Source of the DNA: Panorpa germanica
Taxonomy: Eukaryota > Arthropoda > Insecta > Mecoptera > Panorpidae
NCBI GenBank assembly: GCA_963678705.1
Contig: OY783211.1
Location: 10,740,603 to 10,804,602 of the forward strand
Length of the DNA: 64,000 bases
Reading direction: 5' to 3'
Below the pieces are notes generated by a model that saw only the letters and a list, made by a program, of their open reading frames with translations, made no database searches and was not told the origin of the DNA. The position numbers were made by a program, and so were the translations under genes. This document shows positions 1 through 12,355 of this stretch, piece after piece. Each line of letters begins with the position of its first letter. The stretch's first letter is position 1.

Positions 1-363
1 AATACGTAAAGCGTCTTACATCTGTATTCCTGCACTTCTGTGCTATTAAATTATTAAGGTGTATATAAATTTGCTTATTCAATGTTACAAGAGGAGTTGG
101 GTTAATGGATTTCATTTTATAGTTTAATTCATTCAGATTTTAAAATAAAAAGTTTTATGTAGGCACGAGTAAATTTATATTACTTTTTTTGAATAATATT
201 ATACTAGAGGTTGTATTGAATTTCAGATGTCAGTTCATTTCAGCATTGGGACTTCAATGCGCTGGACATTTTTTATTAAAACCATGATACGTAAAATGTT
301 TCTTTCTAGCGATTTTGGATAACAGACATTGTTTAATTTAAAAAATGTTCACAAGTAGTACTG

Positions 364-518
364 CGCATGCACTTAACGATTCACCGGTATGTTTTAACGA
401 AACGGTCAACCTTTAACGGTAAACCGGACCGAGAATAAAAAATGTATCCCATTCACGTTCCGGTTTTTCGGTAAAGGTGTCTGTTCCAAAACTGTCCGGT
501 AAATCGTTACGTGAATGT
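364..518. repeat. Foldback MITE-like inverted repeat
   Basis: The two ends are imperfect inverted copies: the left arm has CACTTAACGATTCACCGG and the right arm, reverse-complemented, has CACGTAACGATTTACCGG. Inner parts rich in ACCGG and TTTAACGG also pair, so most of the roughly 155 bp could fold into one long stem. CpG is far denser than in the flanks. No target duplication is clear. It is probably a small non-autonomous DNA element of unknown superfamily. Confidence 0.5.
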
Positions 519-1129
519 TCAGCATAACACAATTTTTGATAGATAGTTAATTTTCATTATTTACCGAAGTTTAACACAATTCTGTTACATTATGTTTAAA
601 TTAATGCTACCTTATACTACTACATTAATGTCATAGGTAATATTATATAATTTTGCATAAAAAACTATCTTGATGTAAAATAACATAAATGTATGTTGAA
701 AGATAACTCTTTCATGTAATTTTATATAACATTAAAATAAATAAGAGCTAAAGCTTCGTGCATCACAGGCATTTCATATCATATTAAAGTAAGCTAGTTT
801 TAAAAGTAATTGCGCCACCAATTTTCAAAATAATGTATTGATAAATGATCTTTTGTTATCACATGTAATTGCTGTCAAATTGTAAAATAACATCTAATAA
901 TGTTATCATGCTATTGTACATTGTTGCAACTGTAACACACATTACATGCTTTCAAGAAAGACCGTGCATTTCCTGTCTGATTTTCTTTTATTTTTAGCTC
1001 TTACAAATAATGCTTTTGTTTTGTTCGTGTCTCTTGTCTTGTCGACGACCTGACAGACACTACTTTTAAACGACGAGTGTTCAGAACCTATTCTTAGTTC
1101 TCCAATCCTTTCCATTCATTTGCCGATAA

Positions 1130-1215
1130 TAGGGGTGGGTAAAATAAAACATTGATGTTCGAATATCGAAAATTGATAATAGCTAACATTGTTATCGAAT
1201 AGTAAAATATTGTTA
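1130..1215. mobile_element. Possible end of a hAT-like element
   Basis: TAGGGGTGGGTAAAATAAAA resembles the TAGGGGTGGG termini of many insect hAT-type elements. It is followed by TTCGAATATCGAAAA and TTATCGAATAG, a subterminal pattern rich in TCGA and ATCGA. The opposite end was not found, so this is only a guess from the terminus. Confidence 0.25.
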
Positions 1216-2605
1216 CAATAGTTGTCACAGTAGATTTAAAATAATGCTTACCATAAAACAAATTTAAACAAACAATAATTTAATCTTAATCTATCTGTTT
1301 GTGAGTTATTTCATAGTTTTTAGTTAAAAATAATCTCTTAGCTAAATAGCGCCATCTGTATTATTTGAGTCAAAAACCTGCTACCATCACCGAGAATCAA
1401 AACAACCAACAAACAACGATGGTTTTCGCACTATCTAAAAAAAATGAAGTACTAAAATATACTAACGTATTGCTGTTATTACTAGGGAATGAAACAAATT
1501 ACGTTCAACACGAATTAAAGTTTATTATTAATGTACAAATTATACAAAGTACGCTTTCAGTCGAAGACAGCTAAACTTAACAAATTGATTAATCAATCAT
1601 ATGGCTTTTGTACCAGATATCCAGGCAGTTTTTCTCTATTTAACCTTACGCTAAAAAAATTAATGTAATCGTTATTCCTAATAAAGGTTGATATAACCCG
1701 TGTGCAATATTACTTGTCATTTTTATTACGTTTCATTAATTCATTAACATTTAACATAACTTATTATTATAAAAAACATAGTACATTCAATTAAAGAATG
1801 ATTATAATAATATGAACTCTTAGAACTAATTGATTATGAATCAATAGTCATTCCTCACACAATTAGGTTTTCTTTTAAGATTTTTTTGAGCTGTTATCCT
1901 CTTCAAATATTTAAGCAACAAATGAAATAAACCAAGTCGTTAATCGCACACCTGGGACTTATTTGGGACAGAAGGAGTAATTAATAATTTAATATCTAGG
2001 CATTTTATAAAAAGAGCAATACTATAATTTATTAGTTACACATATAAGTAAATTCTTTATCAAGAACCTGTAAAACAAAACTAAGATAAACACAAATAAT
2101 ATCACCGATGGTTTGTTTTTGCACCACTATTTGAAACCCTACTATTCTCTTATTCTTTTCAGTGTAATAATACTTTTACAGTAAATACAAATTGTGCCAC
2201 ATCTAGTTGTTGGATATTGAACATTGATTTATATATATTTTTTATAAAACTTAAGAATTTTTATATTGGAAATTGACAAAAGGGGAAATATAACAATTGA
2301 TTTCTTCAAAATGATACTCTTTTGAAAATACATAAAAAGCTACAAAACTACAAAAGGAAGCTATTTAAGAATGTATTGAAAGATATACCAGAAAAGGCAA
2401 TGTAAAAGCTCTATAAAAATGGCTACTATAAATTTATTTTTTTCAACTGAATTTAATATATTTGTTAAAGAAAATAGTATAAGAAGGAAATTATTACAGG
2501 AATTAGTGTTATGTGATATAAGATATGGAACAAATTAAATAGAATCTGATTTGTTTTAATTTTAAAAATTAAATTGTCACAAATATATTATATTTTCGTA
2601 TATAG

Positions 2606-2640
2606 CTAATACTCTTTCTTTTGTTTCAGGTAAATATATT
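2606..2640 (+). other. Candidate recursive splice site (ratchet point)
   Basis: A polypyrimidine tract (CTCTTTCTTTTGTTTC) and AG at 2628-2629 are followed at once by GTAAAT at 2630. The acceptor and donor share one junction, forming a zero-length exon. This matches the consensus of recursive splice sites known from long Drosophila introns (pyrimidines, CAG, then GTAAGT). The donor half is good rather than perfect, since the fifth base is A instead of G. Chance cannot be excluded in AT-rich DNA. Confidence 0.4.
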
Positions 2641-3383
2641 TTAAATACTGCTCTAAATTCAACAATGATGAACACACTGCACTGTGCCTGTACTGAGAAA
2701 ACCTAATGTAGTAGGTAATAAATAAAACCATGTTGCACATCTTTCTATTTTGCAATTCAAAATTTCTCATTTCGTAATAAAGTATGTCATTCCAACATAT
2801 GGCGTAGTGCATCCCATCGCCATGGGTTCTCTTTATTTTGAAGTTAAGAAAGGTAGTATCTTACCATGGTAGTAACAGTGTCTTATTTATCGCTTGGCTA
2901 GGGACAGGTGGGAGGGTGTAATTAAGTTAACAATGTCTGTCATGCTTAGGATGTTACACGATAAATCTGACAAGAATCTGAAGAATGCTGGGAGTGTATG
3001 TAATAGTATGTTTTTTTGTTCGGTTTACCGCTCTGTAGGTAGTTAACTTTATAACTGCACCTTATGATCTGACATTCAGTTCCGTATCTAGCCAGTTCCG
3101 TACGGGGGCGAACCTTGGTACTTGGCCCTGCCGAGTAATTTATGGGTGCGGCTCAATTTATATATTTGAAGAACTGAGTATATTCCGAAAGACACTATGT
3201 GTACACAAAAAAATGTTTATTCTTAGTAAAAAATATATATTTAGGAAAAATGACTTTCTTTTAGCTCTCACGGAGATTCTCAGGAACAAGTAACCTACTA
3301 TATTAACTTCTTTTTAATTATTTTTTTCAAATATTTTCATAAATTGTAGACCCGGTACTGCTGACATTAAATATGTTTTTATA

Positions 3384-3690
3384 TTAAGGTGAAACGATAC
3401 TTGGCCATTTTTTCTAGCAAAATATAGATGGCGATACTATACAGCAGGTTAAACATTATCAAAAAAACTATATTTTTTATGTTTAAATCGTTTTATGTAA
3501 GTAACTATAAACGCGAATCAAAATCTAAAGCTGCAATTAGTTAGATGAATAACGTATCTACATTGAAAGGTTTCTTCCACTGACTTTTAATGAGTTGGAA
3601 CCGCAAAAATAACTTTTGAAAATTAATATTGCTATATTTTCTAGTTAAATTCCAATTTAGAAAAAATGGCTAAGTATCGTTTTACCTTAA
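3384..3690. mobile_element. TTAA-flanked MITE, intact copy
   Basis: TTAA at 3384-3387 and 3687-3690 flanks a 299-bp element with long terminal inverted repeats: GGTGAAACGATACTTGGCCA on the left, GGTAAAACGATACTTAGCCA on the right when reverse-complemented, both running on into TTTTTTCTA. There is no coding capacity. TTAA target duplication is typical of piggyBac-type elements, but the termini do not start with the usual CCC, so the superfamily is uncertain. A second copy lies at 14509-14787. Confidence 0.75.
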
Positions 3691-5631
3691 GAAAGGAATT
3701 ACCTTTTAAAATATTCTCATGACGATGGTTACTTATTGATTACTAAATTGAATAAGGTAAAACGTAAATTATCGATTACAGAACGAATTCCTTTGAATAG
3801 AATAAAATACCGCCAAGGTTCGAGATCATATCTATTACTACTTTAGTAAGTAATATTTGCAAGATTACCACCTGCGTGATTATTACGTTTATCTATTTTT
3901 TTAATCAAAACACAATTTCTATAGATAATATAATTTCTCTACGATTCTGGAGGGTTGTCTCTCAAAATATGGCCACAGGTCCCTATAACTAAAATTTAAT
4001 TAATTTATTTATTTTATACAATTTTGCTTACTAATTTTGAGAATAATATATAATTCATTACAAAGTGAGATATGTAAATAACTTAAAAAGTGTGGGTTTG
4101 CCTTTTCCAACTTGGCCGCAACCGCTTGCCAACCAGGTGTAAACACATATACATTCGTTAAATTTATACGTTTATAACAAATATCAAATTAAAGCTAATT
4201 GTTATCTCCACATGATGGGATACGGGTGCTTACGTAAAAGTTTCTGCAAATAGGTGTTGCAATCTATTAAAGATACATAAGAGCGAGAGAGAGTTAGCGT
4301 ACTACACAGTCCATCAGACAAGGACGCAGTGTGCCAGCTCTTCATCGTTTTAGAATGATAGTACACTTGTAAGTGAACAGAAAAATAAAATAATAAATAC
4401 GAGTATGTATCCTCAATAATCCTAATCAAACACTTAACAGAGCAAGTTATCCATTTTCTTAAGGAACATGTTTTTCATTCAGTTAATTTAATTCCCGTAC
4501 ATACGAGTATACTTGAAATAAAATAAAGTGTTCTGGATTTAATTTTGAAATACTGCAACTTGAATTCGCTTTAATAAAGCAGCTGCTCGGTTGTTTTAGA
4601 AAATGCTTTTTATAGGACAAGTAGAAGAAAGCTTAGTTCTTCATTTCAAGTCATTTTGTATCAACGAATCGAGGGAAACGTCCATTGGAAATTTAATCTA
4701 GCTATTGTTTGTAGTAAATTCGATTGAAAAGTTATATTCGGTTGTATTAAAGCACGTAGGAAAATAAAGCCAAAATGTTATTTCATTTTATAATGAAAAT
4801 TCGAACACAACCAGGAAAAATTCATCAAAAACATGTGATTATAAAAAATTCATTGATGAGTTTATTAAAATAATGGAGCTTTTTATTATAAAATAATTAT
4901 AGGATATAATCAATATATAATTTTATTATTTTTATATTAAATTTTAATGAATTTTTTGAATTAAATATTCTGAAAATTAATTTTGTATTTTATTTTTATG
5001 ATAATGAATGAATAATACCACTGATGAGTTTGTGTTTTGTGTTTTGTGTTTAGTGGAAGAAGTTCATAACATGTTATTCATAATTTTAAATTTTAAACAC
5101 AGAACACATGTCCTGTCCTCAAACACAAAAACTCATTAATCCACCCTCGTATATTGTTTCTATTTCACACAATAAGTTAAAATAAAGAATGTTAATTTTT
5201 ATAATTTAATTAAAAATACCGTGAAGTTTTAACTGTAGTTTTCCTCAACTTATCACATTCTACATAGTTGCAACTGACATATTTCTCTGCAGGAAATATT
5301 TTCCTCTCTCAAAGCTTTGTGCTCATTGCAACAAAGACCTCAGAGTCTGCATTACGATATAGCGTGATTAATAACACTACATTGTTGAATAATTTGAAAT
5401 ACCTTCAGGTCTCATTACTTCGGTCTTTGGGTTCGAGTGGTGGTAAATCTGGTGCTTTGCATGTGTAATGATCATCAGAAACATTTCTAAGCGAAGAATT
5501 AAGTCGTCGGGTATCGTAATCACGAACGGATCATGAATAGAGCTGTTACTAAGTAGGTTTTAGGCAGATACATAAGTATTGTTACTGGAATCCGATTGTA
5601 TTCGTATTTGCATATTTGGTAATTATGAAGG
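3691..5631. other. No gene seen; AT-rich, one weak inverted repeat
   Basis: Near 5020-5150 there is GATGAGTTTGTGTTTTG on the left and AACACAAAAACTCATTA on the right, an imperfect inverted pair that could be a decayed MITE of about 130 bp. The 75-codon minus frame at 4202-4429 and the 66-codon plus frame at 5268-5468 look accidental. Confidence 0.5.
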
Positions 5632-5820
5632 CATAGTTCAAATTACGAGAGCTCGGTGGTGGTCCATGCTTAAAACAAGTTGTGCCGTATGACTCACTAA
5701 TTTCTTTGTAATGTACATTTCACCAAATAAGGCACAGTTCACCGTCGTATCGGAGGCTTTTATGACTTTTATAACAACTTTTAAGAATGAGACACCGTCG
5801 AACTTTTGTAAGTTCTACTA
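5632..5820. mobile_element. TATAGTTCAAATT MITE, degraded copy 1
   Basis: It begins CATAGTTCAAATTACGAGAG and continues with CGGTGGTGGTCCATG and TTAAAACAAGTTGT. The right side, TTTTAAGAATGAGACACCG, is the inverted counterpart. The copy is more diverged than the one 90 bp downstream in the same orientation. See also 40644-40849. Confidence 0.6.
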
Positions 5821-5909
5821 CGTGTTAGAAATCTAGAGATTCAAGAATACATTGACGATAGATTATTATGGCGACATTTATGATTGATAAAATATTGAGG
5901 AATCCTAAG

Positions 5910-6127
5910 TATAGTTAAAATTACGAGAGTTCGGCGGTGACTCATATTTAAAACAAGTTGTGAGGTATAAACTGCTGATATAACTAAAAAGCACTGACTC
6001 ATTTATTTGTCTATAATGTATATAGAAACGAATTAGACAAAATTCATTATCGTATTATAAATTTATTCCGCTCTTATAACTTCTTTTAAGTATAAGTCAC
6101 TGCCGATCTATCGTGATTTTGACTATA
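5910..6127. mobile_element. TATAGTTCAAATT MITE, copy 2
   Basis: The left end is TATAGTTAAAATTACGAGAG, followed by TTCGGCGGTGACTCATA. The right end is its imperfect inverse (TTAAGTATAAGTCACTGCCG and then TTTTGACTATA). The inverted termini extend over roughly 45 bp. Terminal TATA fits a TA target as used by Tc1/mariner-type MITEs. It is non-coding. The third copy, at 40.6 kb, shows the TA duplication directly. Confidence 0.7.
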
Positions 6128-6381
6128 TATACTTTTTTGTGTTTGTTTCATTGATGAATTTTGGAAATTCGTCAAAAGAGGGACACTAATACATATGTGG
6201 GTTTTTTAAATAAGGCTGATGCTACGTTAAACGAACTATGCATGTGTTAAAGTCGTATGAGCGAGACCTGTGTAACATAAATCCTTCTCATTCAATTGCC
6301 ATCTCGTGTTTGTGGCCATTTTAGTCTGGCAGTGATCAAATTTTGTTTTGATGGAAAAATGATCTGGCCATCGGTCCAGCT

Positions 6382-6480
6382 ATTCGTGCGGTTGCTGAAA
6401 CTGTATAAATTGACAAAGAATGCTTAAGGCAAATTTTACATAAGAGTTTTAAAATGGAAAAAATTGGTGCCGAAAAGTTC
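6382..6480 (+). mobile_element. Mariner transposase relic (second HTH region)
   Basis: The frame starting at 6382 reads IRAVAETV, a stop, then IDKECLRQILHKSF and KMEKIGAEKF. This matches the second helix-turn-helix of mariner transposases (pattern I..VAE.V.I..E.V.QILHE...M.K..AK). Upstream, near 6325-6370, GATCAAATTTTGTTTTGATG may be a remnant of the N-terminal KFC motif. No catalytic domain and no ends are visible. It is an old fragment of a DNA transposon. Confidence 0.65.
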
Positions 6481-7025
6481 TGTTATCGATGGCATATCTG
6501 GGAAAACGGCGCGAATTATATGTACAATTCGTTATTAGAAGAAAGAAGATGAAACGCCTTATAATCTTAGTAGAGTATAGCCTACAATTATTTGAATGGT
6601 GAACTGGATTAGATACACTAATTTCAAACATTATAGCTGCATAATTATTGCCAACATTTCGACTGACTTGGAAGTTTTCTATACGTACTGTACGCGCAGT
6701 ACCAATTCAATCTGGTTTCTTGATTACTCTTCATAAATTATCTGCCAATTTTCATGGTTATTTTAAACTTCTTTGAATAATAAGTTATTGCATGTAGCGG
6801 TAAAAATCTCAATATAATTTCATATTCACATTCACTACTCGACATTCCCTAGAGTTTACAGTTTTAATAAAATTTTCCATTAGTTGAAAATGTTTTTAAT
6901 TATAAATATAGTTAAAACATCTTAAATAAACAAACATTTTTTGTTTTTCTCTTATAATAGTAAAAGCACAAAAGCTAATACTAAGTTTTCATAATCTTAT
7001 ATTAAATCTTATATTTTTACTAAGT

Positions 7026-7045
7026 GGGGGTAAATATTTACCCCC
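7026..7045. repeat. Perfect 20-bp palindrome
   Basis: GGGGGTAAATATTTACCCCC is self-complementary without a loop and stands out in AT-rich surroundings. It could extrude as a short hairpin. I see no flanking element. Confidence 0.8.
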
Positions 7046-7266
7046 CTACATTTTAAGTTTAACACTTAACTTCGTCTGTGGAAATGAAACTCATTTCCAA
7101 CTTTTTGCATTAATGTTAAATATTTGTTCTTATTTATTTTTATTTAAAATATTTTGTTTGTAAAACAAGTATGTAGTCAGCATGGTTTTAAGTAGTTAAA
7201 ATATAAAGCGCTCTTCATGAGCTTTTCCTTGTTTTTGTGTTGCTTGCTTATATATATAATATAAAG

Positions 7267-7297
<31 letters not shown>

Positions 7298-7300
7298 TCT
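7267..7300. repeat. (CT)n microsatellite
   Basis: About 16 CT units, with one CA interruption near the end. Confidence 0.95.
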
Positions 7301-8187
7301 TTACACTTTTCGTGTAATAAATTTTTAAGGAATGTGCGCTGCAAATGCATTTAATACATTTATTTTCTGCAGCTATAGCATTGCATTGCATTACCTTATT
7401 AGACCCGATGCAAACCCTAAAACACATTTGTCTTCCTGCAATTTGTACCATTGCTAGTTTTTCTGTTTCCTTTTTCAGTTCCAATTTTCTTACTTGTGCT
7501 GTTTTATTTTTATTAACAAAAAATTGCTGCTTTATTTAACATATCTTCTTACAAAGTTAATGAAACCTTAATGATTTGTTTATCTTTAAATTTGTAACTT
7601 AATCTTTCATAAATTTTAAATAGGATTTTATTTAAATTTAATGCGCCTTAATAAATAAATACAAAATCCATTATAAAATAAACACGTATACGAGTATACT
7701 TTCAAATCATAAATTACTTTCTGTTTTTATTTTTCCTATTTACGTTTCCATTCCTGTTATTTGTTCAAATTTATTCCCAAATGAAATGACTTGATGAATA
7801 TTTTTGTACACTTTATAAAAGTATAATATTAACTTATTTGAATATTGTAATGAAACAGAGCTAGACGTATGAAGTAACATATAAAAGTAAGTTGAGTATA
7901 AAAATATAGCACCGATATAGCATCAACAATGTTGTATACTTCAAATTACAGGAAATTTCCAGTGACGGTTCGTTCTTCGCAGAGCCGCTACCGAGGATAC
8001 CTACTATTACGAGGACAGTCTAAACAGTTTTCAGACTTGGCATGAAGTTACTTGTTAAAAATATTATAGTAACGTAATAGCGCATACGTTGAGAGATACC
8101 CTTAAAAATATTAGCCTTATTAAATTTGTTTTAGTCAATGTTATTTTTTCTGTAAGTACGCAAATAAGACCGGGATGGATGCTGTCA

Positions 8188-8480
8188 ACAAAGAGCTTGC
8201 ACCATCATTTGCCACCGTGATATTATGAGCAGTGGAATATTATCATAATCGTACAAGCTTGACGATAAAAGTTGGACGAAAAAATTGGAACCACTACCGA
8301 TAACTTTGAAATAGTCCACCAACTCATTGACGACCGTTGAATTAAGGTTTGAGAAGTGGCAGAGGCTGTGGTCATCTTGAAAAGAACGTGGTGGTCATAT
8401 ATTCACTGAAGATTTAGGCATGTATATACTGCGATTGCTCACTCAGAACCAGAAATATGATGTGGACGCCATGACAAAAA
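8188..8480 (+). mobile_element. Mariner transposase relic
   Basis: Interrupted frames read KELAPSFATV, then RTSLTIKVGRKN, IVHQLIDDR, EVAEAVVILKR and LTQNQKYDVDA. In order these match the mariner N-terminal half: the APS...TV.RW region, the RTSL..D...GRP linker, IV..IHD.V...R, the VAEAVGIS.ER helix and LLTP.QK. The copy has several stops and frame changes and lacks the DDD domain. No terminal repeats were found. Its sequence differs from the 6.4-kb relic, so it is probably another mariner subfamily. Confidence 0.75.
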
Positions 8481-9424
8481 TTCACGAATTAGAATTCTAA
8501 TTTACCTACCGAATTCACCAGAAGTTAAAGACAGCCTTAAAACTCAAAATCCGTGACGCGATTTGACTAAAAAGTGATTAATAATTTTGATAAAAGAATA
8601 GACATGTATCAGCGTGGTGGTGGTGGACATTTGTCATCATTTCTCATTTATAATTTACCTTACCTTACTCCTACTACACTAAAAATTTGAATAATTTTCA
8701 TCTAAATTCCTTGTTTTATTTTGTTTTAAAAGCAAAGTTCTTGTTGAAAAACCCGATATAAAAAATGAACACTGGTTAGAACCAAACCAGAAATTTTGGC
8801 TTCCCATGTCAAATTTTCTAGAGCCGTCAATGTTTCTTTACATAAACAAACCATAACAAAGTAACACACCAACACTGTACTAGACGGGTAAACTTTATTA
8901 TAATTGTAAACAAACAAACAAAGAGCACTATTAGAGTCGTAGACACTAACTGTTCCTCGAGAAAACATAAAATTATCTCAGTACTAAACGACATACTCGT
9001 AAATGCATAATAAATTCTACCTTTAAAGGATTAAACTTAACAGTTTATGCTGTTTATTATGCAACATTATTATTATAATATAATTTATGTTCTCAGATGT
9101 GAAACATTATTATTCCATAGTAAATTATTATTGTAAATAGTATTACGAGATTGTAATAAAAGCAGGATTATAAGATTAAGAGAATTAAAAGATTATTTCA
9201 TATTAGTTTATTAAATATTAACTACTGTTGTTCAATAAATGATGCAAGAGTTATTATGATCCAGACGACGGGTTGTTATATGTGCCGTGCTTAGTCACAG
9301 AGTTCTATTAGGGCGCTCTTGCACTAGAACCGACTACTTCCGACTGAGATAATACATTTGGGAAGAAGTTTCTACTTTAATACACTATTGTAAAATAATC
9401 CTTAATTTATACAATTATGTTAAT
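8481..9424. other. No gene seen
   Basis: AT-rich. The 80-codon minus frame at 8726-8968 has no recognisable domain, lacks splice context and is probably fortuitous. Confidence 0.5.
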
Positions 9425-9551
9425 TTTATGGTATGTTGATCAAAGTGGCGCATTTTCTTTAAACAGATCGTAAACTCTCGTATATTCATCCAACTCTCGT
9501 ATAAATATAAGGCGGCACTTTGATCAACATATTTATGAACTATAAAATGAA
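9425..9551. mobile_element. GATCAAAGTGGCGC inverted-repeat MITE, copy 1
   Basis: ATGTTGATCAAAGTGGCGC at 9434-9452 is mirrored by GGCGGCACTTTGATCAACAT, ending at 9530. The outer parts TTTTATGG and ATAAAATGAAC also correspond. The short centre carries two ACTCTCGTATA words. It is non-coding. A second copy, with the same outer ATAAAATGAA context, lies at 52185-52332. Confidence 0.65.
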
Positions 9552-12087
9552 CACGGACGATGTAATACACACTTTTTGTAGGCCTTAGTTAGAATGCGAT
9601 ATTTGTCTCAAATTGATAAAGTTCTCAATCAGTGTTTTATCATGTCTAACTATTGCATAAGGTAAATTTGCTAAACGTAAGTCTCCATCATATGTTACAG
9701 TCCAGTTTAAAGGACACGAAAATAAAAGACAAACACTTTGGCTAGTTAATTTCTAAACCAATTCCCTTTAAAATTTAAATTGGTATGTACTCTGTTTTGA
9801 CGGTATATCTTTTAATTAGTTTTAAAATATTTAATTAAACAAATAAACATAATGTTAATACAACATAATAAAGTAAAAGATATTGAAATCGCAGTAATGT
9901 AATAAAAAAAATGTTAATGTAAATAAAGTTTATCTTACCTTCACCTTTACGATTTCTTTAACCAAGTCCTTTTACATCTTGTTGTAAGGTCTGTCTCAAT
10001 GAGACACTCACCCAGTCTTGAAATTTTTAGCCGGATTAACTTCCATGGCAACCTGAAATTATCCAATAATGTTGTGTTTATTCTCAAGTGGTTGCATATA
10101 TTTTGCAAGATGCCAGTATATACAATATATTGCATATCATAAATTATTTAAATAGTTTCATGTAGATAATTAATTTATTTTGTTTAGTTAATTATTTTTA
10201 CTTTGTTCTTGGACGTTTAATTGTAAAAAAAAGTACTTACAGTGTACTTATCTATGATTCTGATAATTTTAATACTATTGTATAATTAACAGTGTACTTG
10301 ATTGAGTTAAGTGAGTTAATAATCCAGTGCAACAATTTAACACGCCTCATTAGAATTAGTAAACAATTAAACAGATTGTAAACCACTAACGCCGCAATTT
10401 CAGTTGCAATGGCTTACGATTAGTGTTGGTCTAATCAACACTCAACAGTGCTGCCATATTATGTTCAATATGAAAACAAGTTCACTTGATTAAATTTACA
10501 GTAAAAAATTATGAAACATAATTAACAAATTTAATTGTATAAAGTGGTTTTAATAAAAAGTAATTAAAAAAAATTACACCTCCATAAAGAACAAATGAAA
10601 TGTGGTAGTCCATTAACAGTAAAGCACATATATAATTCTTCGATGCTACAAGTACTCATCAGAAAGACAACACTGTAATATTTCTGAAGATTGTAAGCAG
10701 ATATTTAAAAGCAGAGTCGTTAAAAAAGAAACCCTTAAAATCGAATGTTGCAGCTAACTGAATAACTCAGTGTTTGTCTCGCTACAAATTCCTGCTATAT
10801 GTCTTCTTCATTCTCTGATGAGTGACAGCTCTAAATCACTCGACAATATATTGGAGGTTTACAGAGAAAAAAACAAATGTACAACAAATCGTTCACACGG
10901 ATACGTCTTTTTAGGCGTTGTGTATTGTAAATCACTATATCTGCACCCTCTGGGTTAAGGGTTGACACTTTTTTCCCTTTTAGCTAGGAGGATAGATATT
11001 TCTTTCCATATATTCTGATTGTGAAAACTATTGATCTACAAATTTAGATAAATACGCATGGGTTAAGGTGGAAATAGTGAAGATGATTAGTTTTTATCCG
11101 TTTTTGTGTTTTTCTTCTTTGTTTTATAAATTGAGAACGATTTTTGACGAGTACTTCTTCCGTGTAAGGTATTAAAAACCCATTTCTTTAATTAATTCAA
11201 TTACGTACATGTACATTTGTTTTAAATAATTTGTATTAGATAATTGTACTATTATAATAGGGCTGGCTTTAGTTTTGTAGAAATTTGAAAGAAAATAATG
11301 GTAAAGTAAAGCTAGCCATGTAACTACAGCTTTTAGCTACATGCCATTTTCTTTATATATTTTAATTTGTTTGATTTTATTTATGTTTTAGTTATAGTAC
11401 ATAACGTTATTATTTTCATATTATGTATTCCTTATATTTACGTTGTTAAAGTTCTCTTGCGCAATGCAACTTCTTCTACACAAAAAAAAATTGGACGAAG
11501 TAATACTTTAGATGCCTCTTTCTAAAGAGCTAAGGCTGCACTGCGGAAAAGGATAGCTAGGAAATAAATTCGTAATTCTATAATGCATTGAATCATTTAA
11601 ATGTACAAGGACCGAGTACCTTAGAAAACCGGCAAATTATAATTAAACATAATTTAAATATACATGCACTCTGCTAATCTAAAATTCGCACGGAAATTAT
11701 TATTTATATTTTTATTATTTTTATTTCCGCGATATTTTTTTCCGCAGTATAAATCTTTGTCTTATGTGTTCTTAACCGTTCTAAACGTCATAAGTACCAA
11801 ATATTGCATCGCTGGATACGATTAATTGCAATATAGTTTACGTGCAGTTACTTATCCTACTCGAACGCTAACATCTAAATAGAGTTTGCCCATTAACGAC
11901 CAACAATTAGTAGCATAAGATTAACCATATAAAACAGAACGTAAAAATATAATAAAGTAGTTTAATCAAAAAAGCCCTTATTAAATATTATTACAAGCAT
12001 GATCCAAGTGTATACAGTTTAAAGAAGACTTCATTTTTAGTCCTTACTGAATTTCTCAAACCGGAAGTAGGGGCACATCAATATTAC
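9552..12087. other. No gene seen
   Basis: AT-rich throughout. The 62-codon frames at 9947-10135 (-) and 10770-10958 (+) match nothing known. AGGGCTGGCTTTAG at 11268 resembles a hAT terminus, but no partner end was found. Confidence 0.5.
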
Positions 12088-12355
12088 GACAGTATTTATG
12101 GTACGTCGCCTTTACATTTGTGAGCTACACACCTGCCTAATAAGCTTCGATGATTTTGTGAGTCTAATCAATGCTAAATATTTAACATTACGATATTTTG
12201 AAATCATTATCAGTACAAATCAGTTCCAATGAAAACCGGGCATTCTTTTAGTGACATTAATTGGATTATCAGCATCGCCTTTGTGCAGATTTAGATTGTC
12301 GTTAAATTTAACAGCGACCTTTGACATTCAAAAGTCGATGCTTTCAACCCAGTTA
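12088..12355 (-). mobile_element. SINE relic (same family as 53636-53903)
   Basis: On the + strand it reads GACAGTATTTATGGTACGTC and then GTGAGCTACACACCTGCCTA, the body of the SINE seen intact at 53.6 kb. Farther right, AAAGTCGATGCTTTCAACCC resembles the inverted tRNA-like head. The middle does not align by eye, so the copy is old or has been disrupted. Confidence 0.5.

Larger units (their letters stand above)
519..3383. other. No gene seen; AT-rich non-coding DNA
   Basis: Apart from a possible hAT-like end near 1130 and the fused splice signals at 2629|2630, this stretch is AT-rich with stops in all frames. The 69-codon frame at 1365-1574 has a non-ATG start and no recognisable domain. Confidence 0.6.
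6481..8187. other. No gene seen; simple repeats and a perfect palindrome
   Basis: It holds the 20-bp palindrome at 7026-7045 and the (CT)n tract at 7267-7300. Overlapping opposite 64-codon frames at 7290-7539 are most likely chance. Confidence 0.55.

Noticed and set aside
3075-3140. GC-richer block TCCGTATCTAGCCAGTTCCG followed by ACGGGGGCG, like hAT termini
   Set aside because: No partner terminus; could be a fragment, but the evidence is too thin to call.
11268-11285. AGGGCTGGCTTTAG, another hAT-type terminus
   Set aside because: No inverted counterpart or duplication was seen downstream or upstream.
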